From Rhodobacter sp. (GTDB taxonomy: Bacteria; Pseudomonadota; Alphaproteobacteria; Rhodobacterales; Rhodobacteraceae): a stretch of 46,756 bases of DNA. The stretch lies in assembly GCA_013824055.1 (NCBI GenBank), contig PNNE01000460.1:1-46756 (forward strand), in the 5' to 3' direction. The position numbers were made by a program, and so were the translations under genes. Shown here in pieces: positions 24,701 to 32,038 of the stretch (positions within the stretch are counted from its first letter, which is position 1; every line of letters starts with the position of its first letter). Below the pieces are notes generated by a model that made no database searches, had not been told where the DNA came from, and was given only the letters and a program-made list of their open reading frames with translations.

Positions 24701-26215
24701 ATGACCGACACAAAGCCAGTTCTGGAAGCACGCGGGATCGTCAAGATCTTCGGCCAGCATCGTGCGCTGGACACGGTGGATTTCACCGCCAACGCGGGAG
24801 AGGTCCACGCGCTGCTTGGCGAAAACGGTGCGGGCAAATCCACGCTGATCAAGATCCTGACCGGCGCCTACCAGCCCGAGGCCGGCGAGCTTCTGCTGGA
24901 CGGCCAGCCCATCCACCTGCGCGATCCCTTGCATGGCCAGACCTACGGCATCGGCACTGTCTACCAGGAGGTGAACCTGCTGCCGAACCGTTCGGTGTCC
25001 GAGAACCTGTTCCTCGGCCGCCAGCCCACCCGCTTCGGCATGGTCGATCACAAGCGCATCGACGCGCTGGCCCGCGACCTCCTCTCCCGCTACGGCCTTG
25101 ACGTCGACGTCCGCGCCGAGCTGTCGGAATACTCCGTCGCCGTCCAGCAGATCGTCGCCATCGCCCGCGCCGTCGAATTGTCCGGCAAGGTCCTTGTCCT
25201 GGACGAGCCCACCGCCAGCCTTGACCGCAACGAGGTGCAGCGCCTGTTCGATGTCGTCCGGGGCCTGAAGGCCAAGGGCCTTGCGATCATCTTCATCACC
25301 CATTTCCTCGACCAGGTGTTCGAGCTTGCCGACCGCGTGACCATCCTGAGGAACGGCAGGAAGGTGGCGACCCAGGCGCTGGACACCCTGAATACCACCG
25401 ACGTCGTCCGCATGATGCTGGGCAAGGACGTCGCCTTCGACCATCACCCCACCGCGCTGACCGGCGGCCCCAAGGGCGCTGTGCGCGTCGCCTTCAAGGG
25501 CCTCAGCCGCAAGGGCCTTTCCCCCTTCGACCTTGCCGTCCACGAAGGCGAGGTCGTCGGCGTCGCGGGCCTGCTCGGCTCTGGCCGCACCGAGGTCGCC
25601 CGGCTGATGTTCGGCGTCGACCCCAGCGACGGCGGGCAGATCACCGTCGACGGCCAACCCGTCAGCATCCGCAACCCCGCCCAGGCCGTCGCCGCAGGTT
25701 TCGGCTTCTGCCCCGAGGACCGCAAGCTTGACGGCATCTTCGGCGACCTCTCTGTCCGCGAGAACATCATCATCGCCCTGCAAGCCAAGCTTGGCTGGCT
25801 CAAGGCCCTGAACCGCGACGATCAGGTGGAACTGGCCGGCCGCTACGCCGAGGCGCTGGACATCCGCGCCGCCGACCACGACATGCCGGTGAAACTGCTC
25901 TCTGGCGGCAACCAGCAGAAGGTCATCCTGGCCCGCTGGCTGGCCATCGACCCGAGCTTCCTGATCCTGGACGAGCCGACCCGCGGCATCGACGTCGGCG
26001 CCCATGCCGAGATCGTCCGCACCATCAACCGCCTGCGCGAGGAAGGCCTTGCCCTCTTCGTCATCTCCTCGGAACTGGACGAGGTTGTCGCCTATTCGAA
26101 CCGCATCGTCGTCATGCGCGACCGCGAGATGGTGGCGGAACTCGACGGCGATGCCATCGCCTCCGACGCCATCGTGCAAGCCATCGCCGGAACCGCAACA
26201 GAGGCCCGCCCGTGA
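24701..26215 (+). CDS. ytfR: Furanose-sugar ABC importer ATPase YtfR (two ABC domains)
   Basis: CUT2 ATPase of 504 residues. The first domain has Walker A GENGAGKST near residue 37, QEVNLLPNRSVSENLFLGRQ and LVLDEPTASLD. The second has GLLGSGRTEVARLMFG and LSGGNQQKVILARWL with FLILDEPTRGIDVGAHAEI. It powers uptake of the ligand of YtfQ. GAGGGAGGG precedes ATG 24701. It starts 101 bases after ytfQ, the only real gap in this operon, and overlaps ytfT by four bases. Confidence 0.93.
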   Translation: MTDTKPVLEARGIVKIFGQHRALDTVDFTANAGEVHALLGENGAGKSTLIKILTGAYQPEAGELLLDGQPIHLRDPLHGQTYGIGTVYQEVNLLPNRSVSENLFLGRQPTRFGMVDHKRIDALARDLLSRYGLDVDVRAELSEYSVAVQQIVAIARAVELSGKVLVLDEPTASLDRNEVQRLFDVVRGLKAKGLAIIFITHFLDQVFELADRVTILRNGRKVATQALDTLNTTDVVRMMLGKDVAFDHHPTALTGGPKGAVRVAFKGLSRKGLSPFDLAVHEGEVVGVAGLLGSGRTEVARLMFGVDPSDGGQITVDGQPVSIRNPAQAVAAGFGFCPEDRKLDGIFGDLSVRENIIIALQAKLGWLKALNRDDQVELAGRYAEALDIRAADHDMPVKLLSGGNQQKVILARWLAIDPSFLILDEPTRGIDVGAHAEIVRTINRLREEGLALFVISSELDEVVAYSNRIVVMRDREMVAELDGDAIASDAIVQAIAGTATEARP

Positions 26216-27252
26216 CCCGCCCAACCGTCGACCTGCGCCCGACCGGCCAGCCGCCGCTGCCACGCCCAAGACCGCTGGCGCAGTTCTTCACCCGGCCGCA
26301 GGTCATCGCCCTGGCCGCCGTGCTTCTGGTCAACTGGGCGCTCTTCCCCGGCTTCTTCACCATCACCTGGCAGGATGGCCGCTTCTTCGGCAGCCTGATC
26401 GACGTGTTGAACCGGGGCGCACCCGTCGCGATCCTTGCCATCGGCATGACGATGGTCATCGCCACCAAGGGCGTCGATCTGTCGGTCGGCGCGGTCATGG
26501 CGATCAGCGGGGCCGTCGCCGCGACCCTGGTCACCAACGGGGTCTCTGCCCCCATCGCTGTCCTTGCCGCCCTTGGTGCGGGCCTGCTGTGCGGGCTCTG
26601 GAACGGCATCCTGGTCACGCTGCTGGACATCCAGCCGATCATTGCCACCCTGGTCCTGATGGTCGCCGGACGCGGCCTTGCCCAGCTGATCACCGAAGGC
26701 ACCATCGTCACCTTCTCGGACCCCGTCCTGATCTTCATCGGCACCGGCAGCTTTCTCGGTCTGCCCATGCCCGTCGTCATCGCCGCCCTGCTGATGATCG
26801 CGGCCACCCTGATCGTCCGCCGCACGGCGCTTGGCCTTCTGATCGAGGCGGTGGGCGTCAACCGGTCCGCCGCGCGCTTTGCGGGGCTCAGGGCCGGGAC
26901 GCTCCTTCTGATCGTCTACACCTTCGCGGGGTTCTGCGCCGCCATCGCGGGCCTGATCGTGGCGGGGGACATCCGGGGCGCCGACGCCAACAACGCCGGC
27001 CTCTGGCTGGAGCTTGACGCGATCCTTGCCGTGGTCATCGGCGGCACCTCCCTGATGGGCGGGCGCTTTTCCATCCCGATGGCCGTCCTGGGCGCATTGA
27101 TCATCCAGTCGATGAACACCGGCATCCTGATCTCGGGCTTCAGCCCCGAATTCAACCTTGTGGTCAAATCCGCCGTGATCATCGTGATCCTTGTCCTGCA
27201 ATCGCCCCTTTCCGCCCGGCTTTTCCGCCGCCTCCCCGGAGCGCAAAAATGA
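26212..27252 (+). CDS. ytfT: Furanose-sugar ABC importer permease YtfT
   Basis: First membrane subunit of the importer, 346 residues with about eight to ten hydrophobic segments. GMTMVIATKGVDLSVGAVMAISGAV and ELDAILAVVIGGTSLMGGRF are CUT2 permease hallmarks. Translation starts at GTG 26212, overlapping the ytfR stop (GTGA). It overlaps yjfF by four bases (ATGA). The system uses two different permeases instead of a homodimer, as in E. coli. Confidence 0.92.
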   Translation: MTRPTVDLRPTGQPPLPRPRPLAQFFTRPQVIALAAVLLVNWALFPGFFTITWQDGRFFGSLIDVLNRGAPVAILAIGMTMVIATKGVDLSVGAVMAISGAVAATLVTNGVSAPIAVLAALGAGLLCGLWNGILVTLLDIQPIIATLVLMVAGRGLAQLITEGTIVTFSDPVLIFIGTGSFLGLPMPVVIAALLMIAATLIVRRTALGLLIEAVGVNRSAARFAGLRAGTLLLIVYTFAGFCAAIAGLIVAGDIRGADANNAGLWLELDAILAVVIGGTSLMGGRFSIPMAVLGALIIQSMNTGILISGFSPEFNLVVKSAVIIVILVLQSPLSARLFRRLPGAQK

Positions 27253-28208
27253 ACCGCAGCCTCCGCCCGCTTCTGGCAACGACGCTGATCTTCCTCTTCG
27301 CCTACCTGCTGGCGGTGACCCAGCAACCGGCGATGCTGTCGACCAGGGTCCTTGGCAACTTCCTGACCGACAACGCCTTCCTTGGCATCGCGGCCGTGGG
27401 CATGACCTTCGTGATCCTGTCGGGCGGCATCGACCTTTCGGTCGGCGCGGTGATCGGCTTCACCACCGTCCTTGTCGCCGTCCTGATCATGTGGCTGCAC
27501 CTGCACCCGCTGATCGCCTTCGCCATCGCCCTGATCGTCGCCACCGCCTTCGGGGCTGTCATGGGGGCCGCGATCCATTATTTGAAGGTGCCCAGCTTCA
27601 TCGTCACCCTGGCCGGCATGTTCCTCGCCCGTGGCGGGGCCTCGGTCCTCTCGCCCGACTCGATCGGGATCGAGCATTCCTTCTTCACCGCCGTCCAGAA
27701 AAGCTACATCCTCTTGCCCGGCGGCGGTCGTCTGACCGTGGTGGGCATGATCATGCTGGCGGTCTTCGCCGTGGCGATCCTGCTGGCGCACCGCACCCGC
27801 TTTGGCTCCAACGTCTACGCCCTGGGCGGGTCCGAGACCTCTGCCGCCCTGATGGGCGTTCCGGTCGCCCGCACCACGATCTCGATCTACGCCCTGTCGT
27901 CCTTCCTCGCGGGCCTCGCCGGAGTGGTCTTCTCGCTTTACACCTCGGCCGGCTACAGCCTGAACGCGCTGGGCGTCGAGCTTGACGCCATCGCCGCCGT
28001 GGTGATCGGCGGCACGCTTCTGACCGGCGGTTACGGCTTCGTCGCGGGCACCTTCATCGGGGTGATGCTGCAAGGATTGGTGCAAACCTACATCGTCTTT
28101 GACGGAACCTTGTCCAGCTGGTGGACCAAGATTGTCGTCGGCGTGCTTTTGTTTATGTTCATCCTGCTGCAACGGCTGGTCTTCCGGGCCGCGCCACGCC
28201 GAACCTAA
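27249..28208 (+). CDS. yjfF: Furanose-sugar ABC importer permease YjfF
   Basis: Second membrane subunit, 319 residues. GMTFVILSGGIDLSVGAVIGFTTV and ELDAIAAVVIGGTLLTGGYG are the paired CUT2 motifs, and VTLAGMFLARGGASVLS sits between them as expected for YjfF. It overlaps the ytfT stop by four bases. The GntR regulator begins 20 bases after its stop, so the regulator is likely co-transcribed. Confidence 0.92.
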   Translation: MNRSLRPLLATTLIFLFAYLLAVTQQPAMLSTRVLGNFLTDNAFLGIAAVGMTFVILSGGIDLSVGAVIGFTTVLVAVLIMWLHLHPLIAFAIALIVATAFGAVMGAAIHYLKVPSFIVTLAGMFLARGGASVLSPDSIGIEHSFFTAVQKSYILLPGGGRLTVVGMIMLAVFAVAILLAHRTRFGSNVYALGGSETSAALMGVPVARTTISIYALSSFLAGLAGVVFSLYTSAGYSLNALGVELDAIAAVVIGGTLLTGGYGFVAGTFIGVMLQGLVQTYIVFDGTLSSWWTKIVVGVLLFMFILLQRLVFRAAPRRT

Positions 28209-28227
28209 AGGGACCTGGACCAGTATC

Positions 28228-28947
28228 ATGAGCGAACCGGGGAGCCTGATCCGAACGCTCTCCGGGCGGCCAGCAGCGCGGAATTACCATTCCTACGTCA
28301 TCAACGAGGTCGGTCGCGCCATCGTCTCGGGTGACATGCCGGTGGGGTCAAGCCTGCCCGGCGATGCCGAGATGATGGACCGGTTCGGCGTTTCCCGCAC
28401 CGTGCTGCGCGAGGCGCTGAAGACGCTGGAGGCGAAGGGCCTGGTCGAAGCCCGCGCCAAGGTCGGCACCCGTGTCCTGCCGCAGTCGCGCTGGAACCTG
28501 TTCGACCGGCAGATCCTGGCGTGGAAGCTGGAAAGCGGCCCCTCGCCCGCGTTCCTTGCGTCGTTCCAGATCATCCGCGAAAGTATTGAAGTTCAGGCCG
28601 CCCGCCTCGCCGCCCGGCACCGCGAGGCCGAACACGTCCGGCTCCTGACCTACTGGCTCAACCAGCGCGCGGTGATGGCCCAGCAGCCCGAACCCTTTGC
28701 GATGGCCGAGTTCGAGATCCACCGTGTCGTGGCCGAGGCCTCCGGCAATCCCTTCCTCCGCGCCGCCTCTGCGATCATGGAATTCGGTGTGGCGGTCAGC
28801 GTCCTGGCGCAACTGGGTCAGGACTTGTCCGCCCCGCCCGGCGGCCTTGCCCAAGCCCATGCAGCGGGGTACGAGGCCCTTGTCCGTGCCATCGAACGCG
28901 GCGACGCCGACACCGCAGCGGCACAAATGGCCGCGCTCACGCGCTGA
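28228..28947 (+). CDS. GntR-family regulator, FadR/FCD subfamily
   Basis: 239 residues. The N-terminal winged helix (GRAIVSGDMPVGSSLPGDAE, FGVSRTVLREALKTLEAKGL) is followed by an FCD ligand domain from about residue 90, with the metal/ligand residues in AMAEFEIHRVVAEASGNPF and a later AGYEAL helix. It is the type of regulator that senses sugar acids (DgoR, UxuR). Being last in the ytf operon, it probably controls that operon and perhaps the arabinose genes. It is convergent with the racemase-family gene, with only three bases between the stop codons. The start at 28228 leaves the usual N-terminus; an upstream ATG lies inside yjfF. Confidence 0.85.
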   Translation: MSEPGSLIRTLSGRPAARNYHSYVINEVGRAIVSGDMPVGSSLPGDAEMMDRFGVSRTVLREALKTLEAKGLVEARAKVGTRVLPQSRWNLFDRQILAWKLESGPSPAFLASFQIIRESIEVQAARLAARHREAEHVRLLTYWLNQRAVMAQQPEPFAMAEFEIHRVVAEASGNPFLRAASAIMEFGVAVSVLAQLGQDLSAPPGGLAQAHAAGYEALVRAIERGDADTAAAQMAALTR

Positions 28948-28950
28948 AAC

Positions 28951-29964
28951 TCACCCGCCCCAGGTGTCCGACAGCCGGAATCCCAGCGGGAACGGATCGC
29001 TCGGGTCCAGCCCGATCTGGCTGATCCCGTAGATCCAGCCCCGCCCCGAAACCCGGTTTCTGGTGGCCCTGTACGGCCCCACCGCGGTCTCCTCGACGAA
29101 CTCCGTCACGAACTCCCCCCCGATGATCGACCGCGAGACCACCCGGTCCCCCCGCTTCACCAGCGCCCGCGCATGCAGCACCGCCATGTTCGAATTCGAC
29201 CCCGTCCCGCAAGGCGACCGATCCACCCGCCCCGGCCGCAGCGTCGTGCAGGTCCGCACCGCCCCGTCCGCCTCGTCCGACCGGAACATCACATAGGAAA
29301 GCCCGTTCAACGCAGGCTGCACCGGATGCAGCGCCGGCTCTGCCGCCGCGATCCGGCTGTGCAGCTCCACCCCCAGCATCGCCAGATCCCGCGCCTTTTC
29401 GGGGACGATGGTCAGCCCCACCTGATCCACGTCGATCAAGGCGTAGAAGACCCCGCCAAAGCAGAGATCATAGCGGACCTGACCCCATTCGCCGGTCTCG
29501 ATCACTCCCGCTTTCGCCAGGAACGACGGCGGCATGTCCAGCGTGACCCGCACGACCTTGCCGCCCTCGCACTCTGCCGTCGCGACCACCAGCCCCGCCG
29601 CCGTATCCAGCGTCACCACACTGACCGGCTCGACCATCGGCACCATCCCGGTCTCGAGCAAGGCCGTCGTGGCACAGATCGCGTTCGAGCCCGACATCGC
29701 ATGCGCCTGATCCGGCTGCAGCACGATGAACCCCACATCGGCACGCGGATCGCAGGCTGGCGTCAGCAGGCAGAACGACCCCGCCGGACCCGACCGGGGC
29801 TCCGAGCACAACCACCGCCGCAGCCCGTCATCCACCGTGTTCAGGTGCTGCAGCTTCTCGGCCATCGTCGCGCCGGGGATGTTCAGCACGCCCCCGGTAA
29901 TCACGCGCCCGATCTCCCCCTCGCAGTGCACGTCAACCGTCTGTATCGTCCTGCTCCAGCGCAT
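28951..29964 (-). CDS. Proline racemase-family enzyme: hydroxyproline 2-epimerase or trans-3-hydroxyproline dehydratase
   Basis: 337 residues of the proline racemase superfamily. The first active-site residue, Cys in proline racemase, is serine here: Ser91 in AHAMSGSNAIC. The second is Cys252 in RSPCGTGSNSN. This Ser/Cys pair occurs in members that act on 4-hydroxyproline (epimerase) and/or trans-3-hydroxyproline (dehydratase), so proline racemase itself is unlikely. Other motifs: DVHCEGEIGRVITGG near the start and the closing GRGWIYGISQIGLDPSDPFP. ATG 29964 is preferred to longer frames because MRWSRTIQTVDVHCEGE is the family start. It lies 11 bases after the DapA-family gene in the same operon. 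Confidence 0.83.
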   Translation of the reverse strand: MRWSRTIQTVDVHCEGEIGRVITGGVLNIPGATMAEKLQHLNTVDDGLRRWLCSEPRSGPAGSFCLLTPACDPRADVGFIVLQPDQAHAMSGSNAICATTALLETGMVPMVEPVSVVTLDTAAGLVVATAECEGGKVVRVTLDMPPSFLAKAGVIETGEWGQVRYDLCFGGVFYALIDVDQVGLTIVPEKARDLAMLGVELHSRIAAAEPALHPVQPALNGLSYVMFRSDEADGAVRTCTTLRPGRVDRSPCGTGSNSNMAVLHARALVKRGDRVVSRSIIGGEFVTEFVEETAVGPYRATRNRVSGRGWIYGISQIGLDPSDPFPLGFRLSDTWGG

Positions 29965-29975
29965 CGCGGCCCCCC

Positions 29976-30860
29976 TCAGGTCCAGTTCAGGATCGGCTGC
30001 ATCGCCGCCGCGAACTCGGCCTTCTCGGCGTCGGTCAACGGGCCGAAGGGCATCCGGCACTCGCCCACCGGGTTGCCCTGCAACGCGCAACCATATTTCA
30101 GCTTCTGCACGAACTTGCCCGATTCCAGCACGTTCATCGCGGGCCAGACCGCCTGCATGATCGCTTTCGCGCGGGCATGGTCGCCCGCCCGGAAGGCCGC
30201 GTCCATCTGGCAGACCGGCTTGGCCATGCAGTTCGCCGGGCCGCAGATCCAGCTGTCGGCCCCCCAATGCATGAAGTCCCAGGCGATGTCGTCCGAACCC
30301 GACACCAGCTGAATCCGCCCCGCATAGCGTTGCGAAATCCCGATCGCCCGCTGCAGGACGCCCGAGCTTTCCTTGATCCCGATGATCCGCGGGTTGTCGG
30401 CCAGCGCGTCCAGCGCCTGGTATTCGATCTCGACCCCGTCCTTGCCGGGGTAAGAGTAGAGCACGATGTTCATGTCGGTCGCGTCGATCACCGCGTTGAA
30501 GTGGCGGATGATTTCGGCCTGCGTCGGCCTGGTGTAGAACGGCACCGCCAGCAGGACGGCGTGGTAGCCCATCTCCTGCGCCCGCCGCGTGTTCGCGATC
30601 ACGCCAGCGGTGGATGGAGCGTTGGTCCCCGCGATCAGCGTCTCGCCCGACCTGGCGAAATCCTTCACGAAGCGCAGCACCTGGTCGCGTTCGGCGTCGC
30701 TCATCAGGTTGTATTCGCCCGAGGACCCGCAGGGCACCCAGCCCGAGACCCCCGCCGCGCGAAGCATGGTCAGGTGCCGTTCGAACGCCGCAAAGTCGAT
30801 CTGCCCCCTGGCATCGAACGGGGTGACAAGCGCTGGCATGACGCCGGACAGCTTCAGCAT
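29976..30860 (-). CDS. DapA-family lyase/deaminase, perhaps pyrroline-4-hydroxy-2-carboxylate deaminase
   Basis: 294-residue TIM-barrel of the dihydrodipicolinate synthase family. Lys163 in IIGIKESSG forms the Schiff base, and Tyr137 in LYSYPG corresponds to the catalytic tyrosine. GSSGEYNLMSDAER replaces the GTTGE loop of true DapA. Next to a hydroxyproline epimerase-type gene, the expected role is conversion of the pyrroline formed from D-hydroxyproline to 2-oxoglutarate semialdehyde and ammonia. A sugar-acid aldolase or dehydratase is the main alternative. ATG 30860 follows a weak purine-rich stretch; the frame continues upstream to 30923. It is divergent from the GntR gene at 30997, its likely regulator. 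Confidence 0.75.
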   Translation of the reverse strand: MLKLSGVMPALVTPFDARGQIDFAAFERHLTMLRAAGVSGWVPCGSSGEYNLMSDAERDQVLRFVKDFARSGETLIAGTNAPSTAGVIANTRRAQEMGYHAVLLAVPFYTRPTQAEIIRHFNAVIDATDMNIVLYSYPGKDGVEIEYQALDALADNPRIIGIKESSGVLQRAIGISQRYAGRIQLVSGSDDIAWDFMHWGADSWICGPANCMAKPVCQMDAAFRAGDHARAKAIMQAVWPAMNVLESGKFVQKLKYGCALQGNPVGECRMPFGPLTDAEKAEFAAAMQPILNWT

Positions 30861-30996
30861 TTCAGACTCCTCTCGGGGCGGCGATTGACCTGGCAACATG
30901 GCGACAGAGTGACGACATGTCAAATCCAGAATATACCGTGTCGACTTGATGCACCCCTTCGGCTATGCTTCCTGCATGTTGTCCAGGGGGCCCGCC

Positions 30997-31716
30997 ATGC
31001 GCGACGAGACGGAACCGAAACGGGTCAAGGGCACCGGCGTCAAGTTCGCCTATGAGACCTTGCGGGACGAGATCCTGTCGCTGGACCTGGAACCTGGCGC
31101 GGTGCTGGACGAAACCTCGCTGGCCGAGCGCTTTGGCATGTCCCGTTCCCCCGTGCGCGAGGCGCTGATCCGGCTGGCGGGCGATGACCTGGTGGTGACG
31201 CTGTCGAACCGCTCGACCGTCGTGGCGCCGATCGACCTGCAAAGCTTTCCGAAATACGTCGAGGCCCTGGACGTCGCGCAACGGATGAACACCCGCCTTG
31301 CGGCCGAACTGCGGACCGAGCTGGACCTGAAGACCATCGCGCGGCGGCAGAAGGAATTTGTCGCTGCGGTGTCGAAAGGCGAACACCTGGCGATGTCCGA
31401 GGCGAACAAGAACTTCCACATGGCCATCGCGCAGGCGGGCCGGAATCCCTACCTTTCGGCGTTCTACGAACGCCTGCTGAACCAGGGCCGCCGGATGCTT
31501 CACCTGCATTTCGCCTATCTGGAGCAGGGCGATGGCGAGGTGCTGCTGACCGATGAGCATGACGAAATGCTGGCCGCGATTCGCGACCGCGATGTGGCGC
31601 GGGCCGACGCGCTGGCCCATGCCCATACCCGGCAGTTTCGCGACAACTTCATCAGCTACATGACGCAGAACCACCTGACGGACGCGCCCTTCGTGTCGCT
31701 GGGTCCGGCGGCTTAA
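30997..31716 (+). CDS. GntR-family regulator, FCD subfamily, of the hydroxyproline-type operon
   Basis: 239 residues. Winged helix: YETLRDEILSLDLEPGAVLD, LAERFGMSRSPVREALIRLAG. The FCD domain carries acid and histidine ligands (NKNFHMAIAQAGRNPYL, HLHFAYLEQ, DEHDEMLAAIRDRD, AHAHTRQF). It is divergent from the DapA-family gene, so it probably represses that operon. I prefer ATG 30997; in-frame starts at 30946 and 30976 would add hydrophobic residues not usual here. The 136-base gap holds short palindromes (GACATGTC at about 30915, GTCGAC at about 30943) that could be operator sites. Confidence 0.85.
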   Translation: MRDETEPKRVKGTGVKFAYETLRDEILSLDLEPGAVLDETSLAERFGMSRSPVREALIRLAGDDLVVTLSNRSTVVAPIDLQSFPKYVEALDVAQRMNTRLAAELRTELDLKTIARRQKEFVAAVSKGEHLAMSEANKNFHMAIAQAGRNPYLSAFYERLLNQGRRMLHLHFAYLEQGDGEVLLTDEHDEMLAAIRDRDVARADALAHAHTRQFRDNFISYMTQNHLTDAPFVSLGPAA

Positions 31717-31721
31717 GGCAT

Positions 31722-31789
31722 CCCCGCCCCGGACTTGATCCGGGGCCTCTTGCGATGACGGGAGGCCCCGGATCAAGTCCGGGGCGGGG
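31722..31789. repeat. Perfect 28-base inverted repeat (REP-like), likely bidirectional terminator
   Basis: Bases 31722-31749 are the exact reverse complement of 31762-31789, with a 12-base loop. The core CCGGACTTGATCCGG and its complement suggest a dispersed palindromic repeat of the kind common in this bacterial group. It sits between the convergent stops at 31716 and 31793, where it can end transcription from both sides. Confidence 0.85.
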
Positions 31790-31792
31790 TCG

Positions 31793-32038
31793 CTAACCCC
31801 CCTTCAACCTTTGCAAAAGAAACACTTCGCTGTCCGGTTTCACCGGTGCCGAGCGGTTGTTGGCGATGACCTCGCCGTCCACCGCCACCGACAAGCCGGC
31901 CTTGATCGCCGGTCCCAGGCCCGGATGCGCCCGTTCCAGCGCATCCAGCATCTGACCCACGGTCGCGGCATCGACCTCCACCACCTCCTGGCCCTCGGCG
32001 AATCGCCGCAGGCTGGCCCAGAGATGGACCCTTGCCAT
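31793..32038 (-). CDS. MoaD/ThiS-like sulfur carrier protein
   Basis: 81 residues with the ubiquitin-like fold and the C-terminal Gly-Gly (LLQRLKGG) that MoaD and ThiS need for thiocarboxylate formation. WASLRRFAEGQEVVEV, ALERAHPGLGPAI and GLSVAVDGEVI match MoaD. MoaD is the sulfur donor for molybdopterin synthase. Its ATG follows the stop codon of the molybdenum-binding subunit with no base between. This suggests a copy dedicated to the cofactor of that enzyme. No moaE lies here, so it would have to work with MoaE made elsewhere. Confidence 0.82.
   Translation of the reverse strand: MARVHLWASLRRFAEGQEVVEVDAATVGQMLDALERAHPGLGPAIKAGLSVAVDGEVIANNRSAPVKPDSEVFLLQRLKGG

Noticed and set aside
30861..30996. 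Defined promoter and operator boxes between the DapA-family and GntR genes
   Set aside because: Short palindromes and a TTGACA on the minus strand exist, but no well-spaced -10 element or convincing GntR site, so I list no separate feature.
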